Shown here: in pieces, positions 47,301 to 55,518 of the stretch | How the letters are laid out: the number at the start of each line of letters is the position of its first letter | Numbering within the stretch: position 1 is the stretch's first letter | Source of the DNA: Sphingopyxis sp. | GTDB lineage: Bacteria > Pseudomonadota > Alphaproteobacteria > Sphingomonadales > Sphingomonadaceae | Assembly (NCBI GenBank): GCA_002733865.1 | Contig: NVXM01000011.1 | Coordinates: forward strand, 53,231 to 117,230 | Length of the DNA: 64,000 nucleotides | Direction of reading: 5' to 3' | The notes under the pieces: model-generated | Told to the model about the DNA's origin: nothing | The model's database searches: none | The model's input: only the letters and a program-made list of their open reading frames with translations | Made by a program: the position numbers and the translations under genes

Positions 47301-48597
47301 GGGTTTGGGCCGCACCAATCGTACCAACCAGGCATCCGCGCCGCTCTTTCGGCCCGTAACCACTGATGTCAAAGGTGAACGGCGTTTTATCTCCACCATC
47401 GCCCGGCGCCTCGACAGCCTTGGCGCTTTGACTCGCGGCCAAAGACAAACAGGCGGTCAAAACCTGTTTAACCCGGCTGATAATCTTGAAAGCGAATATG
47501 CTCGCGACGCGCTCACTAGCTGGTTCCACCTGCTTTATGCAGGTAAATTGGATGCCGTATCACTGGACCGCTTTCAGGATGTCACGGGCCTTAAGCTTGA
47601 AACACCCGATGGTGATCTGGCTGAAAAACTGCCAACCATCCAGCGCTGGCTAAACCGGATATTGGCGCTGCCCATCGCTCTGCAGAATGCAATATTTGAT
47701 GAATATCTGTCGCTGATCGAAGCCCGCGTCGAAGCGGCGCGTGAAGCGGGAACTTTGGATATGGGCGTTGAAACCATTGCGGTTGATACATTTGAAATTA
47801 TGTCAGACAAGCTTCTGCGAACGGATGGTATTTCTGGCGCAACCACGCATCTTGTGACCTTGGAAACACAGCGCCCGCTTAAACCGCTCCGTTTCAAGCG
47901 ACTGTACCAACTATATGATTTCAGCTTGCCAAATATCCATCTGCTGCAAAACGCGCGCTCGGGCGGTGTCGCCTTATCTATTCCGACCCGGCGTATGATC
48001 ACCGATGAGGGAGAGACAATCGAACGCCGCCGCCTGATCAGGCCGCTAAAATCGGTAAATTGGACACTCGAAGCTTTGTCGGAAAGCCTTTGGGAGCAGG
48101 TCGATTTCAAAAGCTTCCGAAAAGGCTGGATGGATGAGGAAGAACAAGCGGCGATGGAAACGGCCCATGAACGCGTACATCTCGCCACCGGATTACTGCT
48201 GCCAGTCTGGAATAAAATCCCCGGAGAGTTTGTTCGTGTCACCCGCATTGCAGCGAGCGACGGGCGTTCGATCATTGGCCGCGAAATTTCCGAACTCGAT
48301 ATGGCTGATCTCGCACGGGCCTTTGGTCTCGACATGAACCAGACTATCAATCCCTCCCGGATTGCAGAAATGGTGATGCAAAGCGGCAAGCCGTTTTCAG
48401 TTCAAAGCCATGATGACCTTATGGCCAAACGCTCACTGGTCAATGGCAGCCAGCGACTGGAACTGACGGGCTTTTCAGCCGAGCGGCTCGTCTGGTATAA
48501 ATCCAAAGGCTGTTTCACCGAGATTATCCGCTACCGCACGCGTCTATTCGTGCCGGTCAATGAAGCAGCGCAGATACTGGAAAAACTGACTGCCTAA
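44350..48597 (+). CDS. Giant strawberry-notch protein (methyltransferase plus SF2 helicase)
   Basis: The product is 1415 residues. The N-terminal part has a SAM-dependent methyltransferase fold: VLEPSAGTGILA near residue 147 and IMNPPFARS near 207. The central part is an SF2-like helicase of the strawberry-notch type: Walker A FLGDGTGAGKGREIA near 479, FDEAHAM near 585, and the helicase block GLGRTNRTNQASAP near 986. A C-terminal domain ends the protein. Homologues are common on conjugative plasmids of alphaproteobacteria; they are thought to modify or protect transferred DNA, but this is not shown. It starts behind GGAGGAAAA. Confidence 0.88.
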   Translation: MTLQNAQLQLDDTQDLASEIIIKAAHEIAGRLETSSQVTRKDINAIFKTFTGSSDATDGWSVKMSGCAIELAELMWLRDHSGISLHSDFAEADRCFATLEQVLPPQHNRHDDQIALQQFSTPARLAWAMALAAGTKPEDIVLEPSAGTGILAIWPHLVGAKLILNEIDGLRGACLNELFPGAPLSSHDGELIDELLPPRHNPNLVIMNPPFARSAERGKDYRSALRHLRSAWRRLAPGGRLVAIMPEGFDATIFAKNDPAPCALRLDARIMRSFARRGTGITVRLVVFDKFVSEQCVTPIDIADFEGLYRACCALPARATSKPTAQTSRSNAKPFALVSNDRSKRPVAPVSKSSPDSQISEKLIFEVLGDAAPTPEQKGIYLAYRPSRISIANAPVHPTPLVESVAMGSVAAPVPQHQPLVPADWREKQLLSDAQCETLIYAVNAFARDLPGTYRPINKGSGLEPSEEGFCYRTGFFLGDGTGAGKGREIASVIMDRWLQGHCRHIWITKNETLLEDARRDWSALGGLPLDIQSLSSWKLGRPISMSGGILFVTYPTLRSGRMDTTRLAQILEWAGQEFDGVIAFDEAHAMAGALGGTGSRGKVKGSEQGIAGLRLQNLLPSARVLYASATGASDIANLGYAARLGLWGPETAFPNYDTFLTDIRAGGISAMELVVRDLKSQGLYLARALSFAGVEYELLEHELTKEQISVYDSYAGAWAIIHKNLEAALEATRIVDEDSGDTLNRNAKAAALSIFEGTKQRFFAQLLLSMKLPSLLPAIEQALEEGHSAVVQLVSTAEAMLNRRLADLSAEEREQLDIDLSPREYVIDYLAKSFPVRLMQVFLDDDGNLRSEPMSTSEGHPVLCPRAVQARDAMIEKLCALPPIWAALDAVIERFGTDHVAEVTGRNRRLVNGSDGRQRLERRTARSNLIEAQSFMDGEKRVLIFSDAGGTGRSYHADLDVQNQQRRVHFLLEPGWRADNAIQGLGRTNRTNQASAPLFRPVTTDVKGERRFISTIARRLDSLGALTRGQRQTGGQNLFNPADNLESEYARDALTSWFHLLYAGKLDAVSLDRFQDVTGLKLETPDGDLAEKLPTIQRWLNRILALPIALQNAIFDEYLSLIEARVEAAREAGTLDMGVETIAVDTFEIMSDKLLRTDGISGATTHLVTLETQRPLKPLRFKRLYQLYDFSLPNIHLLQNARSGGVALSIPTRRMITDEGETIERRRLIRPLKSVNWTLEALSESLWEQVDFKSFRKGWMDEEEQAAMETAHERVHLATGLLLPVWNKIPGEFVRVTRIAASDGRSIIGREISELDMADLARAFGLDMNQTINPSRIAEMVMQSGKPFSVQSHDDLMAKRSLVNGSQRLELTGFSAERLVWYKSKGCFTEIIRYRTRLFVPVNEAAQILEKLTA

Positions 48598-48655
48598 GCG
48601 CTTCCGCTCTCCCTCAATCTCAAACCACCAGAAAGCGAACGCGTGATCTCTAAGA

Positions 48656-48680
48656 ATGAGAGGGGAGGAGGCTTGGCTCT
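48656..48680 (+). promoter_or_regulatory. Purine-rich leader motif, copy 3
   Basis: The segment contains GAGAGGGGAGGAGGCTTGGC and lies about 63 bases before the parB ATG. It is a strong match to copies 4 and 5. Confidence 0.55.
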
Positions 48681-48742
48681 TTTGAACCCGGTTTTGGCGA
48701 TGGTCGCCGAAAATCGTTAGTTCGATCAATCAGGAGTTAAAA

Positions 48743-50722
48743 ATGTTCAAATCTATTCCACTCAACAAACTCGTTGAATCCAAGAAAAATGTCCGCAAGC
48801 GGACTGATCCGGCAGCCGATGCATGGCTGAAGGCGGATATTGCTGCGCGAGGATTGTTGCAAAATCTGGTCGTCAACGCGATTGCGCGCGGCAAATTTGA
48901 GGTCACGGCAGGTGGCCGCCGTCTCAACCAGTTGAAGGCACTTGCCAAGGACAAAGCGATTAAGAAGACCGAGCCGATCACATGTCTGGTCAAAAACGGC
49001 GAAGCGCATGAAATCCGGGAAATCAGTCTGGCCGAGAATTTCCAGCGCGTAAAACTCAATCCGGCTGATGAAGCCGAAGCGTTTCAGGATATTGTGAACG
49101 ACGGCGCAAGCGTTGAAGATGTTGCCATTCGCTTTGGTCAGACCGTTCGCTTTGTCGAAGGGCGTTTGCGGCTCGCCAAGCTCGCACCAGTGGTTTTTGA
49201 GGCGTTGGCAAGCGGTGACATCACGCTTGATATTGCAAAAGCTTACGGCGCGACCTCGGATGTCGAACGTCAGGCCCAGGTGTTCGAGGAAGTCTCTGGA
49301 GGATATTACAGCGTAAATTCCGACAGCATCCGGCGCATGGTTCTGGACGCCAGTGTCCAGGCCAGCGATCCCCGCGCCGTTCTGGTCGGACGCGATGCTT
49401 ATCTCGAGGCAGGCGGCAAGATCGACCGGGAGCTCTTCGATGATGATGAAACTGAAAGCTGGGTTGACGTTGCTCTTCTTGAACGTCTCGCTGCTGAGAA
49501 AATGGAATGGCGATCCGACGAGATCAAAGATCAGCATGGTCTTGCTTGGGTAAAGCCGACGCTCGACTGTTATGTCTCGCATGAACTTGTCGAAGGCTTG
49601 AACCGGCTTCCTACCGAGCTTGAACCGCTTAGCGAGGAGGCAATCGCGCGTCTGTCTGAATTGGAAATCGAATATGACGGCGAAGCTGTCATCCTCGAAA
49701 ATGAAGACAGCAGCGAAGATGACGTTTTCGCAGCCGAGAAACGCGTGTCGGAAATCGAACAGGAAATGCGCTCGCTGGATGATCGCAAACCAGTTCTGGC
49801 CGATGCGCTTCGCAGCGAAGCAGGCGCTTTTCTGGCACTTGGTAACGACGGGATACCGACATTGGTTCCGCAATATTATACGGACAAGGTTGATGTCGAG
49901 CATGAAGATGAAGGCGTTGAACTAGTCGAGGAAGGCGAGGCCGCCCAACCCAAGCGCACGGCGCTTTCCAAACGCCTTGTCGATGAACTGGCGATGCAGC
50001 GGCGCGATATTTTGTCGCTTCATGTGGCAAGCGATCCGGCGCTCGCGCTCGATTTTATGATCTTTACGCTTGCGGATAGCGACAGCCATGACTGGCGGGC
50101 ACAGGAGGCATCGACGCTGAAAGGCCCTGTTGCAAATGGTCCGGCGCATAATTTCGAGGCAAAGGATGCACCGGCAAGTGCAAGCCTAGCGGAATTGCGC
50201 GGATCGCTGGATGAAAGTTGGAAAGCTAGCACTACCGATGTCGAGCGTTTCGTGGCATTTCGGGAGCTCAGCGATGACGCGCGCAGCGCGTGGCTCGGCC
50301 ATGTTGTCTCGCGAACGCTGATTGCGAGCCTGAATGTTGAAGGCGATCGCCAAGTTTCAATGCACGATTATCTGGGCGGTATCTTGGAAATCGATATGGC
50401 GGCTTGGTGGCGACCGACTGCGGCCAATTATTTTGACCGTGTACCCAAGGCCAAAACGCTTGACGGCATGCATGAGGTCGGCGGTTTGGAGCTTTCAAAC
50501 CGCTACGGCGCGTCCAAAAAATCCGATCTTGCAGCAACCGCCGAACGCATCTTCTCCGGAAACTTCATCGCAGAGGCTGAAGTCAAACAGCAAGCTGCGC
50601 GGTGGGTTCCCGATGCGATGCGCTTTGCTGATTTGTCTGCGGCTGATGAAGTTTTGGAAGATGAAGCTTCGGAAGCCGGCGCATCAGAAGATATTCCAGA
50701 GATAGCCGACAAGGCTGCCTGA
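48743..50722 (+). CDS. ParB/RepB/Spo0J-family partition or regulatory protein
   Basis: The product is 659 residues, behind CAGGAG. The N-terminal ParB/Sulfiredoxin domain has PLNKLVESKKNVRK, the motif VTAGGRRLNQLKAL and SLAENFQRVKLNPADEAEAF. A helix-turn-helix region follows (VEDVAIRFGQTVRFVEGRLR). The long C-terminal part is acidic and not recognised. No ParA gene is nearby, so it may be a nuclease-type or regulatory member rather than a true partition protein. A strong terminator follows. Confidence 0.88.
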   Translation: MFKSIPLNKLVESKKNVRKRTDPAADAWLKADIAARGLLQNLVVNAIARGKFEVTAGGRRLNQLKALAKDKAIKKTEPITCLVKNGEAHEIREISLAENFQRVKLNPADEAEAFQDIVNDGASVEDVAIRFGQTVRFVEGRLRLAKLAPVVFEALASGDITLDIAKAYGATSDVERQAQVFEEVSGGYYSVNSDSIRRMVLDASVQASDPRAVLVGRDAYLEAGGKIDRELFDDDETESWVDVALLERLAAEKMEWRSDEIKDQHGLAWVKPTLDCYVSHELVEGLNRLPTELEPLSEEAIARLSELEIEYDGEAVILENEDSSEDDVFAAEKRVSEIEQEMRSLDDRKPVLADALRSEAGAFLALGNDGIPTLVPQYYTDKVDVEHEDEGVELVEEGEAAQPKRTALSKRLVDELAMQRRDILSLHVASDPALALDFMIFTLADSDSHDWRAQEASTLKGPVANGPAHNFEAKDAPASASLAELRGSLDESWKASTTDVERFVAFRELSDDARSAWLGHVVSRTLIASLNVEGDRQVSMHDYLGGILEIDMAAWWRPTAANYFDRVPKAKTLDGMHEVGGLELSNRYGASKKSDLAATAERIFSGNFIAEAEVKQQAARWVPDAMRFADLSAADEVLEDEASEAGASEDIPEIADKAA

Positions 50723-50751
50723 TCCTCCTCCTGACAGGTGGTCTTCTGGCT

Positions 50752-50788
50752 GAAGCGGCTTGCCTTTTTAAGGCAAGCCGCTTCTTTT
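50752..50788 (+). terminator. Bidirectional-looking intrinsic terminator
   Basis: GAAGCGGCTTGCCT (50752-50765) pairs perfectly with AGGCAAGCCGCTTC (50771-50784) around a TTTTA loop, followed by TTTTC. It lies between the convergent parB and ATPase genes and could serve both. Confidence 0.9.
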
Positions 50789-50812
50789 CATCAAAATCAT
50801 GGCAGTAGGCGG

Positions 50813-51979
50813 TTACCGGATCGCGGCCAGTTGACCGGCAACTTCCGGGAGTGATGCAATTTCAATGCCCTCGGAATGAGGATAGCTTTCGGAGCCTGGA
50901 TATATGACAAGCTTGCGATCCGGGTGTATGTCGTCGCAGGCGTTGTAAAAGCCTCTTTCCAATTTTGGCGTCAAGCTTCGCTTGATCTCAATCGCCCATC
51001 GTTTGCCTGTGGGCAGCGTCAAAAGGAGATCGATTTCCGCTCCTGCCGATGTCCTGTAAAAATTAGCCAGCGCAGCTTCAGGTGCGGCAGCGATCAGGCT
51101 TTCGATGACAAATCCTTCCCAGCTGGCTCCGGCGACCGGATGGCCAAGCAGGGCTTCGAGACTGTCTATGCCCAGTAGCGCGTGAACAATGCCGCTATCG
51201 CGTACATAAACACGCGGAGATTTGACCAGTCTTTTGCCGGTATTATTGTGCCAGGGCTCAAGACGCCGAACGAGCAGCAAGTCAACCATCAAGTCAAGAT
51301 AGGATGCAACCGTTTTTCCATCGACCCCCAATGATCTTGCGAAATCGGCAGCATTTAATAAGCCTGATTGATGATGCGCGAGCATGACCCAGAAACGTCT
51401 TAGTGTTTCAGCGGCAATTCTCGGTCCCAGTTGCGGGATGTCCCGCTCCAGATAGCTGCGGATAAAATCCCTGCGCCAGCGTAGGCTCATCTGATTGCTT
51501 TTGGCAAGATAACTGTCCGGGAAGCCACCCCTTACCCAAAGTTCATTCAAATCGCCTGGATCAATTTCCAGAGGGTCAAGTGGCCGCATTTCCAGATAGG
51601 AGATGCGGCCCGCCAGACTTTCGCCCGACTGGCGCATCAGGTCCAGAGATGCTGATCCTAACAGGAGGAACCGGCCCGTTCTCCTTCCCTTTTTACGCCC
51701 TTTGTCAATCAATCCGCGCAAGTTCTGGAAAAGATCCGGAACACGGTGAACTTCGTCGAGGATTACAAGCTTGTCTTCATGATTGCCAAGATAAAGCTCC
51801 GGTTCTCTTAATCGGGACCGGTCAGCATCCGATTCCAGATCGAGATAGAGGGAAGGACCGCTTTCACCAATTTCCTGCGCTAGAGTCGTTTTACCCACCT
51901 GACGCGGCCCAAGCAAGGCTACTGCTGGACTTTCATCCAGTCTTTCGAGCAAAATATCGTGGATTCGGCGGTTAATCAT
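50813..51979 (-). CDS. AAA ATPase with DUF4143 domain
   Basis: The product is 388 residues. The P-loop ALLGPRQVGKTTLAQEI lies at residues 20-36 and the Walker B LVILDEVHRVPDLFQN near residue 71. The C-terminal DUF4143 domain has EIDLLLTLPTGKRWAIEIKR, with a PD-(D/E)xK-like E...EIK arrangement. This is a large family of unknown role in mobile DNA and defence islands. It is the only minus-strand gene between parB and the antirestriction gene, and lacks a normally spaced ribosome binding site (AAGG next to the ATG). Confidence 0.88.
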   Translation of the reverse strand: MINRRIHDILLERLDESPAVALLGPRQVGKTTLAQEIGESGPSLYLDLESDADRSRLREPELYLGNHEDKLVILDEVHRVPDLFQNLRGLIDKGRKKGRRTGRFLLLGSASLDLMRQSGESLAGRISYLEMRPLDPLEIDPGDLNELWVRGGFPDSYLAKSNQMSLRWRRDFIRSYLERDIPQLGPRIAAETLRRFWVMLAHHQSGLLNAADFARSLGVDGKTVASYLDLMVDLLLVRRLEPWHNNTGKRLVKSPRVYVRDSGIVHALLGIDSLEALLGHPVAGASWEGFVIESLIAAAPEAALANFYRTSAGAEIDLLLTLPTGKRWAIEIKRSLTPKLERGFYNACDDIHPDRKLVIYPGSESYPHSEGIEIASLPEVAGQLAAIR

Positions 51980-52038
51980 CCTTGCATTTATGGAGTACAG
52001 TTCCAGAATTGCAAGTTATATTGATAGCCTGACTTCCT

Positions 52039-52066
52039 GATGAGAGAGGAGAGGGGGGCTTGGGCC
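52039..52066 (+). promoter_or_regulatory. Purine-rich leader motif, copy 4
   Basis: The segment contains GAGAGGAGAGGGGGGCTTGG and lies 45 bases before the ATG at 52111. It is one of the closest matches to copies 3 and 5. Confidence 0.55.
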
Positions 52067-52110
52067 TGTCTGATCCGGCAATTTTGCTGGATATATTCAG
52101 GAGAATACAC

Positions 52111-53037
52111 ATGCCCAAAAGATCATATCTCTCACCGAAGATATCCCCAGCCGCAAGGATCACCGCCGCGATCATTGAAAAACTGGAAGTTGGAACAAAA
52201 CCCTGGATACAGCCTTGGAGAGGACTTCCAGTCTCACGGCCCTTGCGCAGTTGCGGTACGCCCTATCGCGGAATGAATGTATTCTGGCTCTGGATGATGG
52301 CGCAAGAGAACGGCTATAGCGCGCCATACTGGATGACCTACCGGCAATGCGCATCGCTTGGCGGTCAGGTCCGCAAGGGCGAAAAATCGTCCATCGCCAT
52401 ATTCTACAAAAGCTATACCAAAGAAGTCGAAGCTGCGGATCATGGTGAAGCGCAGGAGGAAACCCGCCGCGTGCTCAAATCCTATGCTATATTCAATGCC
52501 GATCAATGCGACGGTCTGCCCGAACGCTACCATCCCACGGCTGAAGTATTGGATATCGAACCGGAGGGACGAGCGGAAGAGTTGGATCAATTCTTTGCGC
52601 GAATTGGTGCCAATACCCGCGAGCATGGCAGCAGCGCCTACTATGAACCGGTAGCTGACCGTATTACGATGCCGCCCATCAGTCTGTTTGATGGCTATGA
52701 CCAATTTTGTGCGACCCTTTCTCATGAACTTGGTCACTGGTCAGGCCATAAGTCGCGCCTGAATCGTGATCTCAAGAACCGTTTTGGCAGTGCTGCTTAT
52801 GCCGCCGAAGAGCTGGTAGCAGAGCTTTCCAGTGCCATATTGGGCGCGGAGCTTGGCCTTCCGGTCGGACATCTGGATAATCATGCAAGCTATATCGCCA
52901 GTTGGCTAAAGCTGCTCAAAAAGGATGATCGCGCTATACTGACAGCGGCGGCGCGCGCGGAAGAGGCGTCAAATCTGCTGTTGAGCCTTGGCGGTTATGT
53001 GCAACAAGAGTCTGGTGAATTATCCGATGCCGCATGA
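52111..53037 (+). CDS. ArdC-type antirestriction protein (ssDNA-binding plus zincin)
   Basis: ArdC proteins protect incoming single-stranded DNA of conjugative plasmids from restriction. The product is 308 residues from the ATG at 52111 (CAGGAGAATA); an earlier frame opening at 52060 lies in the leader. The N-terminal DUF1738 domain shows GTKPWIQPWRGLPVSR, the substrate-binding PYRGMNVFWLW, and QVRKGEKSSIAIFY. The C-terminal zincin-like domain has the zinc motif SHELGHWSGHKSR near residue 204, with a later Glu in AAEELVAELSS. Most genes of this family are on mobile elements. Confidence 0.92.
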   Translation: MPKRSYLSPKISPAARITAAIIEKLEVGTKPWIQPWRGLPVSRPLRSCGTPYRGMNVFWLWMMAQENGYSAPYWMTYRQCASLGGQVRKGEKSSIAIFYKSYTKEVEAADHGEAQEETRRVLKSYAIFNADQCDGLPERYHPTAEVLDIEPEGRAEELDQFFARIGANTREHGSSAYYEPVADRITMPPISLFDGYDQFCATLSHELGHWSGHKSRLNRDLKNRFGSAAYAAEELVAELSSAILGAELGLPVGHLDNHASYIASWLKLLKKDDRAILTAAARAEEASNLLLSLGGYVQQESGELSDAA

Positions 53038-53050
53038 TTGAGCAAAAAAC

Positions 53051-53064
53051 TTGCAATCTTGCAA
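53051..53064. promoter_or_regulatory. Double TTGCAA palindrome (likely toxin-antitoxin operator)
   Basis: TTGCAATCTTGCAA holds two TTGCAA palindromes two bases apart, 38 bases before the antitoxin ATG. The position suits an operator for the antitoxin's own DNA-binding domain. Confidence 0.5.
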
Positions 53065-53101
53065 ATGAAAGATTATTGTAAAATACATTCATTAGAAAGA
53101 A

Positions 53102-53485
53102 ATGAAAATGACTAAACGGGCACTCAAAATAGAACGGAGCGATGATAGGTTGCTAAGTTCTGCAATTGGTAGAATTGCAAAATTCTGGAACCTGAGCAAT
53201 GTCAAATTAAGTGCGGTGCTGGGCCTGTCGGAAGCAACCATTTCCCGGCTTCGTTCGGGAAAAACATTTCTGGATCCTGCATCCAAATCTTTTGAAGCTG
53301 GGCAGTTTCTCCTGCGGCTGTTCCGCAGTCTGGACGCGCTTATGGGCAGTGATGATGATGCAGCCAAATCCTGGCTGACATCGCATAACCTTGATCTCGA
53401 GGCGCGGCCGATTGATCTCATCGACAGTTTCAAGGGACTTTTGACGGTATGTGACTATGTGGACGCCCACCGCGCTCGCGTCTGA
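53102..53485 (+). CDS. Xre/MbcA/ParS-type antitoxin
   Basis: The product is 127 residues. The N-terminal Xre-like domain has LSAVLGLSEATISRLRSGKT; the C-terminal DUF2384 (MbcA/ParS toxin-binding) domain has LLRLFRSLDALMGSDDDAAKSW and FKGLLTVCDYVDAHRARV. The start is ATG 53102, though 53108 is also possible; there is no strong ribosome binding site. It overlaps the toxin gene by 29 bases. Antitoxins of this type neutralise RES-domain toxins and repress their own operon. Confidence 0.9.
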   Translation: MKMTKRALKIERSDDRLLSSAIGRIAKFWNLSNVKLSAVLGLSEATISRLRSGKTFLDPASKSFEAGQFLLRLFRSLDALMGSDDDAAKSWLTSHNLDLEARPIDLIDSFKGLLTVCDYVDAHRARV

Positions 53486-54194
53486 ATTTCGCCGCTACCG
53501 CAAAACCGTTTGGCGGGTGGTCGAAGCGCAGCACCGTATATCGACCAATCGCTTGGCGGAAACCTTCGAAGATCAGGCACGCCTTGAAGAGCTTGCCGAA
53601 GCAGCAAAACCCGACCTTCCGAAGTCTGCTCAGGGTCTGCATTATCTTCTCGCTTCACCCTTTCGATACGGTCATAAAAGTCTGAGCCGGTTCCGGCGGG
53701 CGAATGAGCGTCCCGGCATTTTCTATGCCAGTGAGGCCGAAGCCACAGCGATTGCAGAGACTGCCTATTGGCGACTGCGTTTTTTCAGCCGATCACCGGA
53801 TTTTGTGCCGGGGAACCGGACCAGCGAGCATCTGAGTTTTTCCGTTGCTGTTTCGACCTTACGCGCGGTTGATCTTTCCAGGCCGCCATTTGACGCGCAA
53901 GCATCAGACTGGGTGCATCCCAACGAATACAAAACCTGTCAGGAATTTGCTGATGTAGCTCGCAAAGCAGATGCGCAGCTTATTCGCACAGTCTCGGTGC
54001 GAGATCCGGATGCTGGATATAATAGCGCGATATTTGACCCGTCCATATTCGCCGGGAAGACACCGGATTATCGCCAGACCTGGCATTTCCGTTTTGAGCA
54101 GGGGCGACTGAACGCCATTGCGGCTTTTCCGGGCGGGGGAAGCTACGCCTTTGAACCGAAGATTTTCGGACTACCAAGTTCGCCTGGACACTGA
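53457..54194 (+). CDS. RES-domain toxin (NAD+-degrading)
   Basis: The product is 245 residues from the ATG at 53457, which lies inside the antitoxin gene; a GTG at 53451 is also possible. The RES fold is visible: FRYGHKSLSRFRRANERPGIFYAS, ETAYWRLRFFSRS, PNEYKTCQEFADVARK and the C-terminal Arg/Ser region. RES toxins of this pair type deplete NAD+. The overlap with the antitoxin implies co-translation. The pair probably stabilises the element. Confidence 0.9.
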   Translation: MWTPTALASEFRRYRKTVWRVVEAQHRISTNRLAETFEDQARLEELAEAAKPDLPKSAQGLHYLLASPFRYGHKSLSRFRRANERPGIFYASEAEATAIAETAYWRLRFFSRSPDFVPGNRTSEHLSFSVAVSTLRAVDLSRPPFDAQASDWVHPNEYKTCQEFADVARKADAQLIRTVSVRDPDAGYNSAIFDPSIFAGKTPDYRQTWHFRFEQGRLNAIAAFPGGGSYAFEPKIFGLPSSPGH

Positions 54195-54439
54195 TCCCAT
54201 AATCTCCTGATGGTAGACTGAGCATCCAGCCGTTTTTTCTCCCCGCAAGAGAGGCCCTGGACCATCAGGGCTTTGACGCAACCCCGCGAGGACTGCGGCC
54301 CGTGTGGCCCGCGCCAGCCTTGTCTCGCGAGGTTCCCCGCTTGGGCAAGCGGTGCGTCATGCGCCCTGACGTTCCTTTCGGGCTCTTGCGGGATAAAGCG
54401 GCAAGGTGCCGAACATCTCCCGCATATCAGGAGAACATC
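54195..54439 (+). promoter_or_regulatory. Long, hairpin-rich leader upstream of the DUF2493 gene
   Basis: The 245 bases before the ATG at 54440 carry no gene. They hold CCCTG...CAGGG (54255-54270), a perfect CCGCTTG/CAAGCGG hairpin (54337-54352) and GC-rich segments, then CAGGAG before the start. An AGAGAGGCCCTGG stretch at 54248 is a weak match to the leader motif. Confidence 0.4.
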
Positions 54440-55396
54440 ATGGACAATTTATTCAAACAGCAACTTGCTGGTCTTGACCTTTCCGGTCTCACGATCAGCA
54501 GTTCCCCATTTATATCATCGGATTTTCCAGCTCAGGATGCTATCTCGCAGACACTTGCAGCTGTTTGGTCGGATTTATTCGCTGTCTTTACCGATACCGC
54601 TCTTGAAGCCGACGTTGAAGATCTCGGATGGGGCTTCGTCAATCTCTTCCACCGCGCTGCGCAGCGTAAATCAAAGCAGCTTGACCGTGCATCGGATGAG
54701 GTCCGGGCACTCATCGCATCTGCTGATGGATCGGAAGTTCATACCAGCAACCTGGAAGAGCAGATAGAACGCGCGCAAGCCGCAGAAGCCTCCATGGTCG
54801 CCTTTGAAGAAATGCGCGAGGTTGCAGCAGCGCTCTATCTCGATGAAACGCACAGCTCCTGGAAACCAGTTTCCAGTTCCCGCGCCAGCCACGGGGCGAT
54901 GCTGACCTCTGCCGTCATTCAGGGGCGGGATTTTCTCAAAGCTCGCAGCCAGTCCAGACGCAAAGCGCTGATGCCCGAGGGTGCGCCAATAATCTTTGCT
55001 GGTGGCCGCAACAAGCAAGACAGTACTGAAGATGCGAAGACTTTTGCCAACAATGTCTGGGCCACGCTCGACAAGGTGCATAATTCCGTTGGTGACATGG
55101 TGTTGGTCCATGGCGGAGATGGCAAGGGTGCCGACCGTTTAGCTGCCTCTTGGGCTGAGCGTCGCGGCGTTGCGCAGCTTACCTTTTCGCTGGATCGCCA
55201 TTTGGGCGCACGAGCAGGCTTCAAACGCAATGAACAGATGCTGGGGCTCGCTCCTCGCTACGTCATTGCATTTCCCGGGAATGGCGTATTGGAACGTTTG
55301 GTCATCGAAGCCAAGAGACGGCGTATCACGGTCGTTGATCGGCGCGGGCCTCTTGGCGTCAGTCCCAAGACAAAGCCAGCCGATACAGGCAGCTAG
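54440..55396 (+). CDS. DUF2493 (SLOG-fold) protein
   Basis: The product is 318 residues from the ATG at 54440 (CAGGAGAAC); an in-frame GTG-type opening at 54302 lies in the leader and is rejected. The N-terminal 170 residues are helical and not recognised. The C-terminal half is a DUF2493 domain with IIFAGGRNKQD near residue 187, LVHGGDGKGADRLAASWA and YVIAFPGNGVLERLV. SLOG-fold members bind nucleotides. It is common on alphaproteobacterial mobile elements. An intrinsic terminator follows. Confidence 0.85.
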   Translation: MDNLFKQQLAGLDLSGLTISSSPFISSDFPAQDAISQTLAAVWSDLFAVFTDTALEADVEDLGWGFVNLFHRAAQRKSKQLDRASDEVRALIASADGSEVHTSNLEEQIERAQAAEASMVAFEEMREVAAALYLDETHSSWKPVSSSRASHGAMLTSAVIQGRDFLKARSQSRRKALMPEGAPIIFAGGRNKQDSTEDAKTFANNVWATLDKVHNSVGDMVLVHGGDGKGADRLAASWAERRGVAQLTFSLDRHLGARAGFKRNEQMLGLAPRYVIAFPGNGVLERLVIEAKRRRITVVDRRGPLGVSPKTKPADTGS

Positions 55397-55405
55397 GCTG
55401 TCCGA

Positions 55406-55437
55406 GTCAGCACCGCTTTGGCGGCGCTGACTTTTCT
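55406..55437 (+). terminator. Intrinsic terminator after the DUF2493 gene
   Basis: GTCAGC-A-CCGC pairs with GCGG-C-GCTGAC around a TTTG loop, with one A-C mismatch, then TTTTCTC. It stands ten bases after the stop and immediately before leader motif copy 5, so the next gene must be transcribed separately. Confidence 0.8.
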
Positions 55438-55438
55438 C

Positions 55439-55476
55439 GCTGAGAGGAAAGGAGGCTCGGGTTTCCCTGAGCCGGA
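55439..55476 (+). promoter_or_regulatory. Purine-rich leader motif, copy 5, with hairpin
   Basis: It contains GAGAGGAAAGGAGGCTCGGG followed by a hairpin that pairs GGCTCGGG with CCCTGAGCC with a one-base bulge. It lies about 43-80 bases before the ATG at 55519, directly after a terminator. Confidence 0.5.
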
Positions 55477-55518
55477 CACACGGTGTGATCGGCTGAAACA
55501 GAACCGGAGGTATTTATC

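Noticed and set aside
54302..54439. N-terminal extension of the DUF2493 protein
   Set aside because: The extra 46 residues do not look like protein and CAGGAG lies in front of the ATG at 54440.
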